Shown: in pieces, positions 27,874-36,345 of the stretch | Layout: every line of letters starts with the position of its first letter | How positions within the stretch are numbered: the stretch's first letter is position 1 | Origin: Sphingobacterium corticibacterium | GTDB taxonomy: Bacteria > Bacteroidota > Bacteroidia > Sphingobacteriales > Sphingobacteriaceae | DNA length: 64,000 nt | Direction: 5' to 3' | Assembly (NCBI RefSeq): GCF_004208525.1 | Contig: NZ_SGIT01000003.1 | Location: 186,001-250,000, forward strand | Translations under genes and position numbers: made by a program | Notes under the pieces: model-generated | What the model saw: only the letters and a program-made list of their open reading frames with translations | Told to the model about the DNA's origin: nothing | Database searches by the model: none

Positions 27874-28614
27874 ATGAAGGTAGTTATTTTAGGTTACGGC
27901 AAAATGGGTCAGCTTATCGAAAAATTCGCGATGAAGCGTGGCCACGAAATTTTTCTCATCGTGGACAAAGACAACCGTGAATTTATTTCAGCCAGTGACA
28001 TTGCTGAAGCAGACGTCGCCATAGATTTCAGTGAGCCTGCAGCTGCGCTAGACAATATCCATTTGTGCTTTGAAGCAAATCTACCCATCGTTGTGGGCAC
28101 CACCGGTTGGTACACCCACTTGGATGAAGTAAAATCAATATGCGAAGACGAAAATCAGACAATGCTTTATGGCTCCAATTTTAGCATTGGTGTAAACGTC
28201 TTTTTTCATGTCAATAAATTGCTGGCAAAAGCGATGAGTCCCTATCAGCAGTATGATGTGCAGGTAGAAGAAATACACCATATCCACAAACTCGACGCGC
28301 CAAGCGGAACGGCTATCACCATTGCAGAAGGCATTTTAGAGAACACTCCCGGTAAAACAAATTGGGTTAACAATGTCATTGACACGGGCGAAGAAGTAAT
28401 TGCAAAACCCGATGAATTGCTAATCGAAAGCCATCGTATAGAAGAAGTTCCGGGTACACACACCGTTTTGTACAGCTCTGAAGTTGATCAGATCGAATTT
28501 AAACACACTGCACATAGCCGCGCAGGCTTCGCTTTGGGAGCGGTGGTTGCCGCCGAATGGGTGCAAGATAAAAAAGGGTTTTATCAGGTAACAGAGATGT
28601 TTGATTTTATTTAA
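27874..28614 (+). CDS. dapB: 4-hydroxy-tetrahydrodipicolinate reductase
   Basis: A 246-residue DapB, the NAD(P)H-dependent reductase of the diaminopimelate/lysine pathway. The nucleotide-binding GYGKMG is at residues 7-12, and the catalytic motif EIHHIHKLDAPSGTA holds the proton-donating histidine and lysine. It is shorter than the E. coli enzyme, as usual in Bacteroidota. It lies in the conserved parA-parB-DUF5683-dapB-lepB order. Confidence 0.97.
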   Translation: MKVVILGYGKMGQLIEKFAMKRGHEIFLIVDKDNREFISASDIAEADVAIDFSEPAAALDNIHLCFEANLPIVVGTTGWYTHLDEVKSICEDENQTMLYGSNFSIGVNVFFHVNKLLAKAMSPYQQYDVQVEEIHHIHKLDAPSGTAITIAEGILENTPGKTNWVNNVIDTGEEVIAKPDELLIESHRIEEVPGTHTVLYSSEVDQIEFKHTAHSRAGFALGAVVAAEWVQDKKGFYQVTEMFDFI

Positions 28615-28627
28615 TGTTGTGTAATTT

Positions 28628-30118
28628 ATGTACTATATTATTTTCTTCATATTAATTATTGCCACGCTATACGGACTGTGGTTGCTATTCAGAAAGGCTG
28701 GAAAGCAAGGTTGGGAAGCTGTTATTCCCTTTTACCGGGAATATATCATGGCCCAATTGACAGCTCGCCCCACGTGGTGGGTCATCCTCCTTTTGGTGCC
28801 CATCGTCAATATATTTATTTTTTATGCGCTATATCTCGATTTTCTAAAAAGTTTCGGCAAGCGTCGCTTTTGGGAAACCGTTGTCGCCGTATTATTACCA
28901 TTTATATTTTTGCCGCTTTGGGGAAGAGATCCCAACATAAAATATCTAGGGCAGTCTAATACGGAAGAATTTCATAAAAAATACCCTTACAAGAAATCCG
29001 TTGCACGGGAATGGGCAGATGCGATTATTTTTGCTACGATAGCGGCATCTTTGATTCGCGGCTTTCTGATCGAGGCCTATATGATCCCTACCGGATCCAT
29101 GGAACGCAGCTTATTGATTGGAGACTTCTTGTTTGTGAGCAAGCTGAATTATGGACCACGTGTTCCTATGACACCCATTGCTTTTCCCTTTGCACACCAC
29201 ACCATGCCTGTCACAGGAGGCAAAGCCTATTCTGAAGTCGTACAATTACCCTACAAGCGTCTTCCCGGTTTTCAAAAAATCAAGCGGAATGATGTGGTCG
29301 TCTTTAATTTTCCGGCTGGAGACACCGTAGCTTTGGAATATCAAGAAACTACCTATGCGGATCTCGTACGCAATATGGGAAAAGAGACCGTGCACAATCA
29401 ATTTACGATTGTCACCCGTCCAATCGACAAACGCGAAAACTATATCAAACGTTGTGTTGGAATGCCCGGTGACGTTGTATCTCTAGAACGGGCAAAATTG
29501 CTGATAAATGGAGAACCAGCCTTTACCCCTCCAGAGATGCAACATGCCTATTTTGTTTATACAGATGGCTCAGGGCTCAACCGTGAAAGGATGCACGATT
29601 TACGTATAGATTTTCAACAAATGTCTGACCCCAGCGTCTTCATGATGCACATGACGGTACCGCAAGCCGAAATGATTAAGAATTGGGGAAATGTACAGGA
29701 TGTAGAAATGATCATTGACGAGAGCTCAATTGCCTATCCGCATGACAAACACTATAATTGGACCATTGATAATTTCGGACCGCTCACCATTCCCGCTAAA
29801 GGATGGACGGTAAACCTAGATTCCCTTACCGTTCCACTATATGGTCGCGCCATACGTGATTACGAAGGTAATACGCTAGAGAAAAAAGCCGGGGACTATT
29901 ATATTAACGGTGAAAAAGTAACCAACTATACCTTTAAACAAAATTATTATTGGATGATGGGCGATAACAGACATAACTCGTTAGACTCCCGTTCATGGGG
30001 TTTTGTTCCCGAAGATCATATCGTCGGCAAAGCATTATTTACCTGGATGAGCTGGGATGAAAAAGGAACATTCCTTTCCAAAATACGATGGAATAGAATA
30101 TTTAAAGGGATAAAATAG
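28628..30118 (+). CDS. lepB: Signal peptidase I with N-terminal DUF5684-like extension
   Basis: A 496-residue signal peptidase I, which removes Sec signal peptides at the outer face of the inner membrane. The nucleophile Ser157 lies in PTGSMERSLLIGDF and the general base Lys274 in NYIKRCVGMPGD; the C-terminal box MGDNRHNSLDSRSWG is intact. Ahead of the catalytic domain are about 100 residues with two or three helices (KAGKQGWEAVIPFYREY, WWVILLLVPIVNIFIFYAL) resembling DUF5684. A large insertion between Lys274 and the last box also makes it longer than E. coli LepB. It lies 13 bp after dapB and ends three bases from pdxJ. Confidence 0.95.
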   Translation: MYYIIFFILIIATLYGLWLLFRKAGKQGWEAVIPFYREYIMAQLTARPTWWVILLLVPIVNIFIFYALYLDFLKSFGKRRFWETVVAVLLPFIFLPLWGRDPNIKYLGQSNTEEFHKKYPYKKSVAREWADAIIFATIAASLIRGFLIEAYMIPTGSMERSLLIGDFLFVSKLNYGPRVPMTPIAFPFAHHTMPVTGGKAYSEVVQLPYKRLPGFQKIKRNDVVVFNFPAGDTVALEYQETTYADLVRNMGKETVHNQFTIVTRPIDKRENYIKRCVGMPGDVVSLERAKLLINGEPAFTPPEMQHAYFVYTDGSGLNRERMHDLRIDFQQMSDPSVFMMHMTVPQAEMIKNWGNVQDVEMIIDESSIAYPHDKHYNWTIDNFGPLTIPAKGWTVNLDSLTVPLYGRAIRDYEGNTLEKKAGDYYINGEKVTNYTFKQNYYWMMGDNRHNSLDSRSWGFVPEDHIVGKALFTWMSWDEKGTFLSKIRWNRIFKGIK

Positions 30119-30121
30119 TGT

Positions 30122-30841
30122 CTAAGCTTTTAACGCCGCCAAATAGCGTTTTATAGTTTCTTCCAACCCCAGATATAATGCATCTGCAATCAGTGCATGA
30201 CCGATACTTACTTCAAGAAGTCCAGGAACATGTTCGTTAAAATATTTTAGATTATGAAGGTCTAGGTCATGGCCGGCGTTTAGTCCGAGTCCCACTTCCC
30301 CTGCTTTTCTAGCGGCTCTTATATAAGGTGCTATCGCTTTTTGATCATCGTAACCAAATTCCGCTGCATAAGCCTCGGTGTAGAGTTCTACTCTATCGGT
30401 ACCCGTTTCTGCCGCGCCTTCCACCATCATTTCATCGGGATCAACAAAAATAGATACGCGAATTCCACTATCTTGAAAACGTTTCACCATCTCTTTTAAA
30501 TAGTCTCTGTTTTTGATGGTATCCCAGCCATGATTGGAGGTAATCTGATGAAGTACATCGGGAACCAATGTTACCTGCGTCGGTTTGTTTGCCAACACCA
30601 GGTCTACAAATTTAGGTTCCTGGCAATTTCCCTCTATATTGAATTCTGTGGTAATCTCGGCCTTAAGGTCATAAACATCCTGGTAACGTATATGCCGTTC
30701 ATCCGGGCGCGGATGAACGGTGATCCCCTGTGCACCAAAGCGCTCACAGGCTAAAGCGGTAGCCAATACATTCGGTACATTCCCTCCTCGGGAATTTCGT
30801 AAGGTGGCAATCTTATTAATATTTACAGATAGTTTTGTCAT
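30122..30841 (-). CDS. pdxJ: Pyridoxine 5'-phosphate synthase
   Basis: A 239-residue PdxJ, which condenses 1-deoxyxylulose 5-phosphate with 3-amino-1-hydroxyacetone phosphate in vitamin B6 synthesis. The ATG at 30841 ([16 protein letters not shown]) is the family start; an in-frame ATG at 30874 would run through the inverted repeat and add 11 residues. Key segments are [34 protein letters not shown] and GLNAGHDL. The start lies 9 bp from a perfect 20-bp inverted repeat shared with the divergent cdaA gene. Confidence 0.96.
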   Translation of the reverse strand: MTKLSVNINKIATLRNSRGGNVPNVLATALACERFGAQGITVHPRPDERHIRYQDVYDLKAEITTEFNIEGNCQEPKFVDLVLANKPTQVTLVPDVLHQITSNHGWDTIKNRDYLKEMVKRFQDSGIRVSIFVDPDEMMVEGAAETGTDRVELYTEAYAAEFGYDDQKAIAPYIRAARKAGEVGLGLNAGHDLDLHNLKYFNEHVPGLLEVSIGHALIADALYLGLEETIKRYLAALKA

Positions 30842-30849
30842 GATGTTTC

Positions 30850-30907
30850 TTTTTTTGGATTTTCGTAAGGACATAACATCCCTTGCTCTTACGAAAATCC
30901 AAAAAAA
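30850..30907. repeat. Perfect 20-bp inverted repeat between pdxJ and cdaA
   Basis: Arms at 30850-30869 and 30888-30907 are exact reverse complements around an 18-nt loop. Each arm has a seven-base T or A tract outside and a mixed core (GGATTTTCGTAAG). The element lies 9 bp from the pdxJ start and 21 bp from the cdaA start. A transcript from either side would end the stem with A, not U, so it is not an ordinary terminator. Confidence 0.9.
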
Positions 30908-30928
30908 ACCTTAAATTGCAAACAGATA

Positions 30929-31723
30929 ATGAACAATTTTGATCCAAATATTCTCAGCGGTTTCCGGCTACTAGACATCATTGACATTTTGTTGGTGGCC
31001 ATTATCATTTATTATATATATAGTTTGATAAAGGGTACTATTGCCGTTAATATCTTGATAGGAGTTGGTCTTTTCTATGGCATCTATTTGGTTGTTAAAC
31101 AAATGGAAATGCGTCTACTCACCGAAATTTTTGGAGGGTTCATATCTGTTGGTTCCATTGCCTTGATCGTCGTCTTTCAGCAGGAAATACGGCGCTTTTT
31201 AATTCACATCGGCAAAAACATTTCCCTACGACGGAAAAAGTTCTTCTGGTCTTTTCTGAATACTAAAAAAACAGCACAAATAGATAATGGTGAACAAATA
31301 AAACCTATTATCGATGCCTGTCGTAGCATGTCCCGCTCCCGTACTGGAGCTTTACTTGTATTCTCCCGCTATTTTGATGAAGAATACTATCAATCCAGCG
31401 GTGAATATATCGATGCCCCCGTCTCCAAACGTTTATTGGAAAGTATTTTTTTCAAAAACAGCCCGCTACATGATGGGGCTGTCGTTATTGTTGACTTTCG
31501 CATCATGACAGCGAGCTGTGTATTGCCCTTGTCTGATAGTGAAGATTTACCACCACAATTTGGATTGCGCCACCGGGCAGCTATTGGGGTTACCGAGGTG
31601 TCAGAAGCCATTGCCGTTATCGTATCGGAAGAAACCGGTGAAATATCGTTTACCAAAGATGGAAACGTCAATATGAACCTCAGTCCAGAGGAACTGGAAA
31701 AAATCCTGAAGGAGGAGCTTTAG
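30929..31723 (+). CDS. cdaA: Diadenylate cyclase CdaA
   Basis: A 264-residue membrane-bound diadenylate cyclase that makes c-di-AMP from two ATP. Three N-terminal helices (about 15-33, 39-56 and 67-84) precede the DAC domain. The catalytic motifs are intact: DGA at 182-184 and RHR at 214-216. c-di-AMP controls potassium and osmolyte uptake and cell-wall homeostasis in other bacteria. No cdaR-like regulator is adjacent. It converges with the efflux operon (6-bp gap). Confidence 0.95.
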   Translation: MNNFDPNILSGFRLLDIIDILLVAIIIYYIYSLIKGTIAVNILIGVGLFYGIYLVVKQMEMRLLTEIFGGFISVGSIALIVVFQQEIRRFLIHIGKNISLRRKKFFWSFLNTKKTAQIDNGEQIKPIIDACRSMSRSRTGALLVFSRYFDEEYYQSSGEYIDAPVSKRLLESIFFKNSPLHDGAVVIVDFRIMTASCVLPLSDSEDLPPQFGLRHRAAIGVTEVSEAIAVIVSEETGEISFTKDGNVNMNLSPEELEKILKEEL

Positions 31724-31729
31724 CAATTC

Positions 31730-34700
31730 CTATTGCCAACCTCCTCCAAGTGCTTTGTAAATGACAATCTCATTCAACAATTCTTCTTTCTGTACTTCCA
31801 CCTCATCTAATTCAGCGGCTACCGCATCTTTTTGTGCCGTAATAATTTCCAGGTAAGATACACGTCCGGCAATAAACAATTCATTCGCCGCAGCCACGGC
31901 ACCTTTGAGTGCCTCCACTTCCTCTTGGATATACTGCTGTCGTTGCTCGATATGGTCTTGGGTTTTTATAGCATTCGAAACTTCGTTATAGGCATTAAGA
32001 ACCCGCTTTTCATATTCCAAAAAGCTTAGTCCATACATCGCTTTGTAGGTTTCATACTGGCTTTTAAGCTGACGCTGATTGAAAATCGGCGCTGTCAGTC
32101 CACCTGTCAACCCATACGTCAATGACTTTTCGATGTTTGTAAGCTTATTAAAACTAAACGCCTGTAAACCGACGAATGGGGACAATACAACACTAGGAAG
32201 GAATGCGGCTTTTGCAAATTTCACATCCTGCTCTGCGCCGATAAGTTGAAACGATGCTTCCCTAATATCCGGTCGCAAGGCTAGCATTTGAAAAGGTGCT
32301 CCTACGTCCAATTTTTCAAACAAAGGTTGCGCGCCAAATCCAACTTCTGTTCGTTGAACCGCTGTATTAAATCGCCCAGTTAAGTAATTAATATGATGTT
32401 CCAACAGCACAATTTCTTGTTTAATACGTTCACGCTCTCCTCGTGAATTTGCCAAAAAAGCTTTAAACTGCTGTACGCCAAGCTGTGTAGCACGACCCGC
32501 ATCTTTCTGTAATTCCGTGATCTCCAAAGCCTGCTCATTCAATACGATATTGTTATTAAAAACATTAATCTTCGCATCCAAGCTCAGCAACTCATAGTAC
32601 GCAGACGCAATATTGGTCACCAATTCGGTTTCCACAAGTCGTCTCGCTTCATTTTCTGCTAGCAGGCTATTAAATGCAGCATTCTTCTGCGCACGTAATT
32701 TACCCCATAAATCCAGTTCCCAAGACGCCCGAACGCCTACAAAATAATCCGGTAATATTTCAGGAATCTGTTCATCGTCTTTCAAGTTCTCGGAAAAGCC
32801 AGTATCATAATTCCCAATACCCTCTTCCGTATAGAATCCATACTTCTGTAATCCCGCTTCGGCTGCCAAGTCTAAGCTAGGCAATAAAGCGGCTTTTCGT
32901 TGTTTAAAGCTCGCTTGTGCAATTTCGATCCGCTGCACAGCTTGCTGCAAATCATAATTATAAACTAATGCCGAATCGATCAACTCTTTTAAGTACGGAT
33001 CCGTAAATACATCTTTCCAAGGCCGGTAAGCGATATTTGACGTATCTGCATCTATTAGCGTCAGACTATCCCCATTAAATTGCGTGGGCAGTTCAGCATG
33101 TGTTCCTTTTTCCAACTGCTTTGGTACGCTACACGATACAATCAATCCGGTAACGGCCAATAATGTTAAGACGTTGGTTGCCACACTCTCCTTCTTTATT
33201 TTCTTTTCCTTTTTCTTACGCGAACATAGAACATATAATCCCGGAATAATAATTACGCCAAATAACGTCCCGATTAACATCCCGCCAACAGATGCCGTAC
33301 CGATCGTTCGGTTTCCAATAGCACCTGCACCCGAAGCCAGCATCAACGGTATCAATCCAGCGATAATCGCGAACGATGTCATCAATATCGGGCGTAGCCT
33401 GACATAAGCACCTTCGATCGCTGCCTGTAATATACTCATACCTTGTTTTTGTTTTAGCACGGCATATTCTACAATGAGGATGGCATTCTTTCCGAGTAGA
33501 CCAATCAACATCACCAAGGCCACCTGGGCATAAATATCATTCTCCAATCCTAGCAACTTTAGAAACAAGAAAGAGCCAAAAATACCTGCTGGCAATCCAA
33601 GGATAACCGGAAGCGGCAACAAGAAACTCTCATATTGCGCCGAAAGCAATAAATACACAAAAACCAAACACAGGGCAAAAATATAGATTGCCTGATTCCC
33701 CGAAATAACCTGCTCACGTGTCATGCCCGCCCATTCGATTACATATCCCTGAGGCAATTGTTCCGCCAGCTGTTGAATCGTTTCAATAGCCTGTCCCGTA
33801 CTGAATCCTGGTGCCGGCTGTCCATTTAACATGGCCGATGTAAACATGTTATACCGCGTTATCTGCTCCGGTCCGTAAATACGCTTCATTTGGATGAAAG
33901 AAGAATACGGCACCATTTCTCCATCTGCTGTTTTTACAAATAGATTTAAGACATCCTCCGGACGTTGCCGGTAATGTGGATCGGCCTGTACCATAACCTT
34001 ATACATCTGCCCAAAGCGAATAAAATTGGTCGCATAAAAACTTCCCATTAATGTCTGCAAGGTAGTCATGGCATTTTCTACTGAAATTCCTCGCTTAGCA
34101 GCCATATCATAATCCACCTCTAGCATATATTGCGGAAAACTCACATCAAAACTAGAGGACACCCCTTCTATGGCTTCCGAGTTGTTAAGAGCCGTTATAA
34201 ATTCTTCGACAACTTCTGCCGTTTGATTTAAATCTTCATTTCCACTGCGGTCTAATAATCGTAACTCGAAGCCTGAAGCATTACCGAATCCCGGAACGGT
34301 CGGTGGTGGAAAAAACTCAATCTCGGCGTCCGCTATATGCGCTGTCTTCTCCTGTAATTCCCGCATAACGTCGTCCACCGTCACATCACGTTCATCCCAA
34401 GGTTTAAGGTTGATCATTCCCATGCCATAAGAAGCACCTGACACCTCCGTTAAAAGACTGTATCCCGCAAGTGTAGATACGGTCTCGACCGACTCCAAGC
34501 TTCGGGCGATCTCGTCCACTTCATTCAATGCCCGTTCTGTACGGTCTACCGTAGCTCCCGGCGGCGTTGTGACGTTGACATACACCATTCCCTGATCTTC
34601 GGTAGGAATAAAACCCGATGGCAATATGCTACTGGCGCCCCACGTGGCGATAAAGAAGAAAATAAGCATGCCCACCGTTACCATCCTGCGCCCCGCAATA

Positions 34701-36307
34701 CGGGTCAATAGTTTTTTGTAACCACCTGCGGTTTTATCGTAGGACGCATTAAATTTTTTAAAGAATCTGCTTAACCAACTATTAGATTCTTTTTTATCGT
34801 GCGGCGAGCGAAGAATAAGTGCACACAGGGCCGGTGTCAGGGTTAACGCGTTAATTCCCGAAATCACAATAGCTGCCGCCAGCGTCAGCGAAAACTGACG
34901 ATAAAACACCCCCACCGGTCCGGAAAGAAACGCTACCGGGATAAACACAGCGGACATCACTAAGGTGATAGCGATAACTGCCGAGCCTACTTCTTTCATA
35001 GCGGCAAGTGTTGCCTCCATAGGAGGTAAATGTTCTTCCTCCATCTTGGCAAAGACGGCTTCTACCACGACAATGCCGTTATCCACGACGATACCAATGG
35101 CAAGGACGAGTGCAAATAACGTTAACAAGTTAATAGAGAAACCCATCATCAACATAAAAAACAGGGCTCCTATCAAACTTACCGGAACCGCAAGGATGGG
35201 AATGATCGTTGCTCTAAAATCCTGCAGGAAGATAAACACGACCAAAAAAACCAGGATAAACGCTTCGATTAACGTTTTTATCACACTAGACATGGATGCA
35301 TCCAAAAACCGGGAAACATCGTATCCCATACTAAATTCCATTCCCGGAGGGAAAGTCATCACCTTCAACTCTTCCATACGGTCTTTAACACGCTGGATTA
35401 CATCCTGTGCATTCGATCCCGGGAGCTGCTTCATCATAATAGAGGCCGATGGCCGACCGTCGGCTTTTGACGCCATTTCATACTCCAGCGAACCAAACTC
35501 CACCTCGGCTATATCCCGAATCCGCAGAATCGAACCATCCGAATTCGCCCGTATAGGCACATTTTCATACTCTTCAGGCTCTGTAAACCGTCCAGGATAA
35601 CGCAACACGTATTGCTGCATGTTCACAGTTTTATCCGAACCGATTCCGGTCTGTCCGGGAGCTGCCTCGATATTCTGCCTGCGTAATGCTTCAATGACCT
35701 CCTCGGTAGAAATCTGGTATGCCGCCAGACGATCCGGCTTTAACCACACCCGCATAGCGTAGTCTTTGAAACCCATGATCTCAGCGAAACCCACCCCCTC
35801 GATCCGTTTTAACTCTTTCAGAATATTAATATCCGTAAAGTTATAGATAAACCGTTCGTCGGCTGTTTCGTCAGTCGTATAAATATTGAGGTACATCAAC
35901 ATACTGTTTACCTCTTTCTCGGTAATAACCCCAGCACGGATAACTTCCTCTGGAAGCTCATCTAGCACTGTTGCCACCCTATTCTGAACATTCACCGAGG
36001 CAATATCTGGATCCACTCCCACATTAAAAGTCACTTGTATCAGTGTACTTCCGTTATTCGTACTAACGGTGTTCATGGATGTCATACCAGCGACCCCATT
36101 AATTGCCCGTTCCAAAGGAATGGCTACTGCATCCGTACTCACTTCGGCATTCGCACCGGTATAATTTGCAGTTACCACCACAGATGGCGGTACAATATCG
36201 GGAAATTGTGTAATCGGTAAGGTAAATAAGGCTAGAAGTCCCAGCAGGGTGATAAAAATAGAGATCACCAACGAAAGAACCGGTCGTTTTATATAAGTTT
36301 CAAACAT
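31730..36307 (-). CDS. RND efflux permease fused to an OprM-like outer-membrane factor
   Basis: One uninterrupted 1525-residue frame with two complete subunits. Residues 1 to about 1035 are an HAE1/AcrB-type drug-proton antiporter with twelve helices and two periplasmic loops. The proton relay has Asp409-Asn410 where AcrB has Asp407-Asp408, with Lys940 and the RLRPILMTS segment retained. After a basic linker (SRKKKEKKIKKES) a hydrophobic stretch (about 1042-1058) ends in the lipobox LIVS before Cys1059. From there to 1525 is a full NodT/OprM outer-membrane factor of about 467 residues. The pump and its channel are normally separate proteins. Signal peptidase II cleavage at Cys1059, or internal start at a GTG (codon 1042) preceded by AAGGAG, could yield two subunits. 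It follows the adaptor gene by 38 bp. Confidence 0.9.
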   Translation of the reverse strand: MFETYIKRPVLSLVISIFITLLGLLALFTLPITQFPDIVPPSVVVTANYTGANAEVSTDAVAIPLERAINGVAGMTSMNTVSTNNGSTLIQVTFNVGVDPDIASVNVQNRVATVLDELPEEVIRAGVITEKEVNSMLMYLNIYTTDETADERFIYNFTDINILKELKRIEGVGFAEIMGFKDYAMRVWLKPDRLAAYQISTEEVIEALRRQNIEAAPGQTGIGSDKTVNMQQYVLRYPGRFTEPEEYENVPIRANSDGSILRIRDIAEVEFGSLEYEMASKADGRPSASIMMKQLPGSNAQDVIQRVKDRMEELKVMTFPPGMEFSMGYDVSRFLDASMSSVIKTLIEAFILVFLVVFIFLQDFRATIIPILAVPVSLIGALFFMLMMGFSINLLTLFALVLAIGIVVDNGIVVVEAVFAKMEEEHLPPMEATLAAMKEVGSAVIAITLVMSAVFIPVAFLSGPVGVFYRQFSLTLAAAIVISGINALTLTPALCALILRSPHDKKESNSWLSRFFKKFNASYDKTAGGYKKLLTRIAGRRMVTVGMLIFFFIATWGASSILPSGFIPTEDQGMVYVNVTTPPGATVDRTERALNEVDEIARSLESVETVSTLAGYSLLTEVSGASYGMGMINLKPWDERDVTVDDVMRELQEKTAHIADAEIEFFPPPTVPGFGNASGFELRLLDRSGNEDLNQTAEVVEEFITALNNSEAIEGVSSSFDVSFPQYMLEVDYDMAAKRGISVENAMTTLQTLMGSFYATNFIRFGQMYKVMVQADPHYRQRPEDVLNLFVKTADGEMVPYSSFIQMKRIYGPEQITRYNMFTSAMLNGQPAPGFSTGQAIETIQQLAEQLPQGYVIEWAGMTREQVISGNQAIYIFALCLVFVYLLLSAQYESFLLPLPVILGLPAGIFGSFLFLKLLGLENDIYAQVALVMLIGLLGKNAILIVEYAVLKQKQGMSILQAAIEGAYVRLRPILMTSFAIIAGLIPLMLASGAGAIGNRTIGTASVGGMLIGTLFGVIIIPGLYVLCSRKKKEKKIKKESVATNVLTLLAVTGLIVSCSVPKQLEKGTHAELPTQFNGDSLTLIDADTSNIAYRPWKDVFTDPYLKELIDSALVYNYDLQQAVQRIEIAQASFKQRKAALLPSLDLAAEAGLQKYGFYTEEGIGNYDTGFSENLKDDEQIPEILPDYFVGVRASWELDLWGKLRAQKNAAFNSLLAENEARRLVETELVTNIASAYYELLSLDAKINVFNNNIVLNEQALEITELQKDAGRATQLGVQQFKAFLANSRGERERIKQEIVLLEHHINYLTGRFNTAVQRTEVGFGAQPLFEKLDVGAPFQMLALRPDIREASFQLIGAEQDVKFAKAAFLPSVVLSPFVGLQAFSFNKLTNIEKSLTYGLTGGLTAPIFNQRQLKSQYETYKAMYGLSFLEYEKRVLNAYNEVSNAIKTQDHIEQRQQYIQEEVEALKGAVAAANELFIAGRVSYLEIITAQKDAVAAELDEVEVQKEELLNEIVIYKALGGGWQ

Positions 36308-36345
36308 GAAATTATTTGCTAAAAATTAGTGTATATCCAATCGTA

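Noticed and set aside
30850..30907. Inverted repeat as a rho-independent terminator
   Set aside because: It lies between divergent start codons and is followed by A, not U, on both transcripts.
33131..33240. Pump-channel fusion as an assembly error
   Set aside because: The frame is open through the linker, which has the charge and hydrophobicity pattern expected of a lost start region; still, it cannot be fully excluded without reads.
34965..35600. Long open frame on the plus strand opposite the RND gene (211 codons)
   Set aside because: It is antisense to the conserved pump core, has no recognisable domain and reflects codon bias of the real gene.
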